DNA of 25,383 nucleotides from DATKGQ01 sp035510715 (GTDB taxonomy: Bacteria > Patescibacteriota > Saccharimonadia > Saccharimonadales > UBA4665). The position numbers and the translations under genes were made by a program. Positions 22,095 to 25,383 of the stretch are shown piece by piece. Position 1 is the first letter of the stretch. Every line of letters starts with the position of its first letter. Location of the stretch: assembly GCA_035510715.1 (NCBI GenBank), contig DATKGQ010000020.1:1-25383 (forward strand). Direction: 5' to 3'. The notes under the pieces are model-generated. The model was not told the origin of the DNA, did no database searches, and was given only the letters and a program-made list of their open reading frames with translations.

Positions 22095-23129
22095 TTAGAG
22101 CAAACGCGGTTGCGAGTTTTTTTTAGTAGTCGGCAGGTTTAGATGCTTATAAGCGCTGGACGTTACTTTCCGGCCTCTCGGCGTACGTTCTAACAATCCA
22201 ATCTGTAATAAATATGGTTCAATAAAATCTTCAATGGTAGATCTTTCCTCGGATGTCAGAGCGCTCAGCGTCTCGATACCGACTGGCCCACCGGCGTAAT
22301 TATCGATAATCGCCAGCAGCAGCATGCGGTCGGTGCTGTCCAGACCTAGCTCGTCTACCTCTAGCAGTTGCAGGGCTTGCAAGGCGGTGTTCTCATCAAT
22401 CTTACCGTTGCCATGAACCTCTGCGTAATCCCGGGTACGCTTTAGCAGCCGGTTGGCAATCCGGGGCGTTAAGCGGGACCGGTTGGCCAGTACCTTAGCT
22501 GCCGGGCTGTCAATCGCGACGCCTAAAATACCGGCAGCCCGCTTAACGATCTGTTCGATTTCCTCGGGACTATAGAATTCCAACCGGTGGATCATGCCGA
22601 AACGGTCTCTTAACGGTGCCGCGATCGCCCCGGTCCGGGTAGTTGCGCCGATAAGCGTGAATTTAGACAGGTCCAGGCGCAGACTGTGGGCGCTTGGCCC
22701 CTTGCCGAGCATAATATCCAGTTTGAAATCTTCCATGGCGGCATACAGCACTTCTTCAACGACCCGGTTAAGACGGTGAATCTCGTCAATAAATAAAATA
22801 TCACCCTCGTTTAGATTAGTCAGCAGGCTGGCTAAATCGCCGGCCCGGTCAATCGTCGGACCTGATGTTACCCGTATCTGAGCGCCCATCTCCCGGGCAA
22901 TGACGTTAGCCATAGTTGTTTTTCCCAGTCCGGGCGGACCGTAGAGCAGAATATGGTCAAGCGGTTCATGGCGCATCTGGGCAGCGGCAATCGCTAATTT
23001 AATATTTTGCTTAAGCCGTTCTTGGCCGATGTAGTTCTTAAAATCAGCCGGCCGCAGCGTTTGTTCAAATTCTTTTTCCTGCTCGTTGTCTTCAGGTTTG
23101 GCACTAGTTTGGGTGATATGATCAATCAT
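22095..23129 (-). CDS. ruvB: RuvB Holliday-junction helicase
   Basis: This 344-aa AAA+ motor drives branch migration with RuvA. Walker A GPPGLGKTT (64-72), Walker B ILFIDEIHRL (111-120), the sensor/arginine-finger region TTRTGAIAAPLRDRFG, and the C-terminal winged helix with GPVGIETLSAL and TPRGR are typical. The ATG overlaps the ruvA stop by one base (TAATG), so they are coupled. It converges with the GspE-like gene, with 5 bp between stops. Confidence 0.97.
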   Translation of the reverse strand: MIDHITQTSAKPEDNEQEKEFEQTLRPADFKNYIGQERLKQNIKLAIAAAQMRHEPLDHILLYGPPGLGKTTMANVIAREMGAQIRVTSGPTIDRAGDLASLLTNLNEGDILFIDEIHRLNRVVEEVLYAAMEDFKLDIMLGKGPSAHSLRLDLSKFTLIGATTRTGAIAAPLRDRFGMIHRLEFYSPEEIEQIVKRAAGILGVAIDSPAAKVLANRSRLTPRIANRLLKRTRDYAEVHGNGKIDENTALQALQLLEVDELGLDSTDRMLLLAIIDNYAGGPVGIETLSALTSEERSTIEDFIEPYLLQIGLLERTPRGRKVTSSAYKHLNLPTTKKNSQPRLL

Positions 23130-23710
23130 TATTTATTCCTAAGCGCGCGGGTGACGCGTTGTTCGGTCGGTAGCGAAGAATCAATCGGCTGCAGAGCCTG
23201 CATGGCATCATGAACCGAAAAACCAAGTGCCAGCAGCGCTGCCACGGCATCATCTTGCAGGGCTGCAGCTTCAGACTGCAACAGGCCGCTGGCCGTTATA
23301 TCGACGCCGGCTAATCCGACTTTATCTTTTAAATCGACCACAATCCGCTCGGCGACCCGCTTACCGATACCGGGCGCGGCTTGGATCAGTTTGGTGTTGC
23401 CGCTGGCAATTGCTTGCCTGACCGTATCGGTAGAGCCGATACTGAGTAAACTTAGCGCGACTTTCGGGCCGACGCCGTTAACTTCGATTAAACGTTCGAA
23501 AAGCTGTTTTGTCTCAATCCGTAAAAAACCATAGAGATCATGGCTGTTTTCACGGATATGCTCGTAGATATAAAGGGTTGCGGTCTGGTCACCGGTCAAT
23601 TGTCCTTGGTCCTCGTGCACAACAAAGACACCGTAGCCAACTCCCTGCACATCGACTACCACTGCATTTAGGGCTTTTTCAGTTATACGACCAGTTAGCA
23701 TGGCAATCAT
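23129..23710 (-). CDS. ruvA: RuvA Holliday-junction binding protein
   Basis: This 193-aa protein forms the tetramer that holds the four-way junction. It starts MIAMLTGRI, then the OB domain, LYGFLRIETKQLFERLIEVNGVGPKVALSLLS (helix-hairpin-helix), AAPGIGKRVAERIVVDLKDK (second HhH), a flexible linker, and the C-terminal RuvB-binding domain with DAVAALLALGFS. The gene starts 9 bp after ruvC and overlaps ruvB. Confidence 0.97.
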   Translation of the reverse strand: MIAMLTGRITEKALNAVVVDVQGVGYGVFVVHEDQGQLTGDQTATLYIYEHIRENSHDLYGFLRIETKQLFERLIEVNGVGPKVALSLLSIGSTDTVRQAIASGNTKLIQAAPGIGKRVAERIVVDLKDKVGLAGVDITASGLLQSEAAALQDDAVAALLALGFSVHDAMQALQPIDSSLPTEQRVTRALRNK

Positions 23711-23719
23711 GTGCTTGTA

Positions 23720-24196
23720 TTATCGCATAGTCATGATGTGAGTGATAGAACAGGCCAAGGCATCAGCGCAATCATCGGGTTGCGGAATAGTCGATAAGTG
23801 CAAAATTACTCTAACCATTTCCTGAATTTGCTTTTTTTGGGCCCGGCCGTAACCAGTCAGGGTCATCTTAATCTGCAGCGGCGTATATTCATAAATCGAC
23901 AAACCGGCTTGTTGGCCGCAGAGCAGCACAACGCCCCTGGCTTGCGAGACAGTCATCGCGGTAGTGACATTCTGGGCAAAGAATAACGTTTCGACGGCCA
24001 TTTCCTGCGGCCGGGTATCGGCAATAATAGCACTCAGTTCATCATAAATGGTACCCAACCGGACGGCATCATTCTGTTTGGCAGATGTCCGGATAACTCC
24101 GGCGTCAACCAGCTTGGGATATTTCTTTTCCGGATCTGACTCAATGATGCCAAAGCCTAAAATTCCAGTTCCGGGGTCAATGCCGATGATACGCAT
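23720..24196 (-). CDS. ruvC: RuvC Holliday-junction resolvase
   Basis: This 158-aa RNase H-like endonuclease cuts the junction. The four metal-binding acids are in place: Asp7 (GIDPG), Glu69 (AVETLFF), Asp142 and Asp145 (PDDCADALA). The Phe wedge (FFAQN) and the basic GYGRAQKKQIQ segment are also present. It lies between yebC (5 bp gap) and ruvA, the common yebC-ruvC-ruvA-ruvB operon. Confidence 0.97.
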   Translation of the reverse strand: MRIIGIDPGTGILGFGIIESDPEKKYPKLVDAGVIRTSAKQNDAVRLGTIYDELSAIIADTRPQEMAVETLFFAQNVTTAMTVSQARGVVLLCGQQAGLSIYEYTPLQIKMTLTGYGRAQKKQIQEMVRVILHLSTIPQPDDCADALACSITHIMTMR

Positions 24197-24201
24197 ATAA
24201 A

Positions 24202-24933
24202 TTATTCGGTCATAATAGTTGAATGTATTTCAAAATTGACATGCGTATTGGTCACATCGTCCAAGTCTTCAAGGGCTTCCATCAGGCGGATGATTTTTCC
24301 GGCAGTCTCTTTGTCGCTGATGGTCACGGTAGTTTTGGGTACATAGGTTAGCTCGGCTTCATCTATCTCTAGTCCGCTTTTTTGCAAGCTGTCTCGGACT
24401 TTTGCGAAATCGTGCGGTTCGGTGTAGATGACCGTCTCGCCATCTTCTTCCTGGGCATCTTCCGCCCCAGCGTCAAGAGATTGCATCAGAATGTCATCAT
24501 TACTGCCTTTGACGCGAATAATGCCTTTGCGGTCGAATTGGAAGGCCACAGCGCCTTTTTCGGCCAGTGATCCGCCGTGTTTGGTGAAAGCCAGCCTGAT
24601 ATCCGGATAAGTCCGGTTAATATTATCAGTTGCCGCTTCAACAAGAATCGCCACGCCGCCTGGTCCGTAGCCTTCATATAGCATTTCCTGGAGCTGGGCT
24701 TCGCCTGATTTACCGCTGCCTTTGTCGATAGACCGTTGGATGTTTGCCATCGGCATGTTAGCTGCCCGCGCTTTATCAATCGCTAAACGCAGGCTGAAGT
24801 TAGTTTCCGGATCAATACCGTTGTGGGCGGCAATGGCAATCATATGGCCAAGCTTGGTAAACAGATTTCCCTTGGCCGCGTCTTTAAGACCTTTCTGCCG
24901 TTTGATAGTCGACCACTTGGAATGACCTGACAT
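24202..24933 (-). CDS. yebC: YebC/PmpR-family protein (translation/transcription factor)
   Basis: This 243-aa protein begins with the family hallmark MSGHSKWSTIKRQKG and continues with NLFTKLGHMIAIAA, ANMPMANIQRSIDKGSG and YEGYGPGGVAILVE; full family length. YebC proteins have been described as DNA-binding regulators and, more recently, as factors that relieve ribosome stalling at prolines. It is the first gene of the ruv operon. A GAGG stretch lies 11 nt before the ATG, longer than usual, with TATAAG further upstream as a possible -10. Confidence 0.96.
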   Translation of the reverse strand: MSGHSKWSTIKRQKGLKDAAKGNLFTKLGHMIAIAAHNGIDPETNFSLRLAIDKARAANMPMANIQRSIDKGSGKSGEAQLQEMLYEGYGPGGVAILVEAATDNINRTYPDIRLAFTKHGGSLAEKGAVAFQFDRKGIIRVKGSNDDILMQSLDAGAEDAQEEDGETVIYTEPHDFAKVRDSLQKSGLEIDEAELTYVPKTTVTISDKETAGKIIRLMEALEDLDDVTNTHVNFEIHSTIMTE

Positions 24934-25010
24934 AACAGTATTTACCTCAACTTATAGGTTATTAACTCTGTTATTGTAACAAAAAACGGTAACTTTCCCC
25001 AACTGTCAAA

Positions 25011-25383
25011 TTATGGCGTGGCGGGCGTCGCGATCAAGCCGGCCACGTAAGCCTGAATGGCGCTGTAGTTATCAATGCCGGCAATCGGTATCAGTGCGTC
25101 TTCTCTATCAGTGGTAATATAACCTTCTATTAGGGCATTACTGCCGGACTCGCTTAACGTTAAAGACTGGATGTTATTTAATTTAACTTTTTTAGCAATA
25201 CCATAAAGAGCCTGGGCGTCATCTGTTCTAAAGTCTGTCTGGACGTTATTGCCAACGGCGTCAAACAAGTTGCCGATCTTTACCGGATTGGTAGCGACAC
25301 CCAGTGATGAAGCTTTCTGCTCGACGGCTACCAGCATCTGCCGCTGGTGCTGGGTCCGGTCAAAGTCGGCCTGCGGAAAACCG
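25011..25383 (-). CDS. LCP (LytR-CpsA-Psr) family protein, 3' part
   Basis: The frame runs off the window edge, so only the last 124 or so residues are visible. It begins GFPQADFDRTQHQRQMLVAV, the conserved LCP segment with the Asp-Phe-x-Arg-x-x-x-Gln-Gln-like motif near the end of the catalytic domain, and continues to IAGIDNYSAIQAYVAGLI. LCP enzymes transfer glycopolymers from undecaprenyl carriers to the cell wall at the outer face of the membrane. The N-terminal TM helix must lie outside the window. The ATG at 25337 is internal, not the start. Confidence 0.8.
   Translation of the reverse strand, partial: GFPQADFDRTQHQRQMLVAVEQKASSLGVATNPVKIGNLFDAVGNNVQTDFRTDDAQALYGIAKKVKLNNIQSLTLSESGSNALIEGYITTDREDALIPIAGIDNYSAIQAYVAGLIATPATP

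Noticed and set aside
22098..22125. Hairpin plus T-run after the GspE-like gene as an intrinsic terminator
   Set aside because: The stem is only 3-4 bp and the T-run is the Lys codons of the ruvB 3' end read backwards; possible but not supportable.
1..25383. UGA recoded to glycine as in Gracilibacteria
   Set aside because: TGA ends several genes at overlaps that make sense (for example 13858-13860 and 18603-18605), and no in-frame TGA interrupts a conserved gene.
1..25383. CRISPR array, riboswitch or rRNA
   Set aside because: No spaced identical repeats, no recognisable aptamer core and no rRNA sequence were seen on either strand.

Overview
The window looks like a chromosomal piece of a Patescibacteria (CPR) bacterium, most like Saccharibacteria (TM7). 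The reasons are very tight packing, many shared stop/start codons, compact core proteins (TsaB of only 131 aa), an LCP-family protein, a prepilin-like protein, and TGA read as stop, which argues against the recoded Gracilibacteria and Absconditabacteria. This placement is inference from gene content, not from a phylogenetic tree.

Layout. 1-2600 is AT-rich accessory DNA: two small membrane-associated proteins, a complete IS1595-type insertion sequence (about 872-1825, with a 9-bp flanking direct repeat), tRNA-Arg(UCG) and a prepilin-like protein. tRNA-His(GUG) follows. 2902-5388 holds a P1B-like P-type ATPase and a convergent dolichol/phytol-kinase-like membrane enzyme. 5400-10511 is a second accessory island: a protein with a possible PGDYG-like internal duplication, a 38-aa and a 60-aa mini-ORF, a TM-anchored beta-helix surface protein, an HTH protein, and a 607-aa large serine recombinase. 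The recombinase stop codon lies inside the 3' end of tRNA-Pro(UGG), transcribed the other way. tRNA-Pro(CGG) is next to it.

10821-25383 is core-like. A UbiB/ABC1-type kinase sits between two tiny two-TM proteins. A two-gene ABC-2 exporter follows. Then, mostly on the minus strand, come tsaE-tsaB, rny (RNase Y) and ymdB. A divergent PRC-barrel/NUDIX pair faces recX-recA. A degenerate GspE/PilB-like ATPase is divergent from recA. The yebC-ruvC-ruvA-ruvB operon and the 3' part of an LCP-family gene end the window.

How the genes work together: recA/recX and ruvABC cover strand exchange, its control, and Holliday-junction migration and cleavage. tsaE and tsaB belong to the t6A tRNA-modification pathway. 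rny with ymdB repeats the Firmicutes neighbourhood for mRNA decay. The P-type ATPase, polyprenol-kinase-like enzyme, ABC exporter, LCP protein, prepilin-like protein and beta-helix protein point to a busy cell envelope.

The most unusual signal is in the promoters. For at least nine genes a good -10 box (often an extended TGn -10 and/or a -35 at 17-18 bp) ends 5-7 nt before the start codon, so transcription should begin at or within a base or two of the start codon (leaderless mRNA). Four more have a 9-10 nt gap. Only rny, recA, the ABC ATPase, the P-type ATPase, the HTH gene and one small membrane protein show clear Shine-Dalgarno sequences. Other second-look items are a GspE-like ATPase with ruined Walker motifs, a YmdB with Trp at the position of its catalytic His68, a P1B ATPase with TPYP in place of the Cys-containing transport motif, and a serine recombinase whose reading frame ends inside a tRNA gene.
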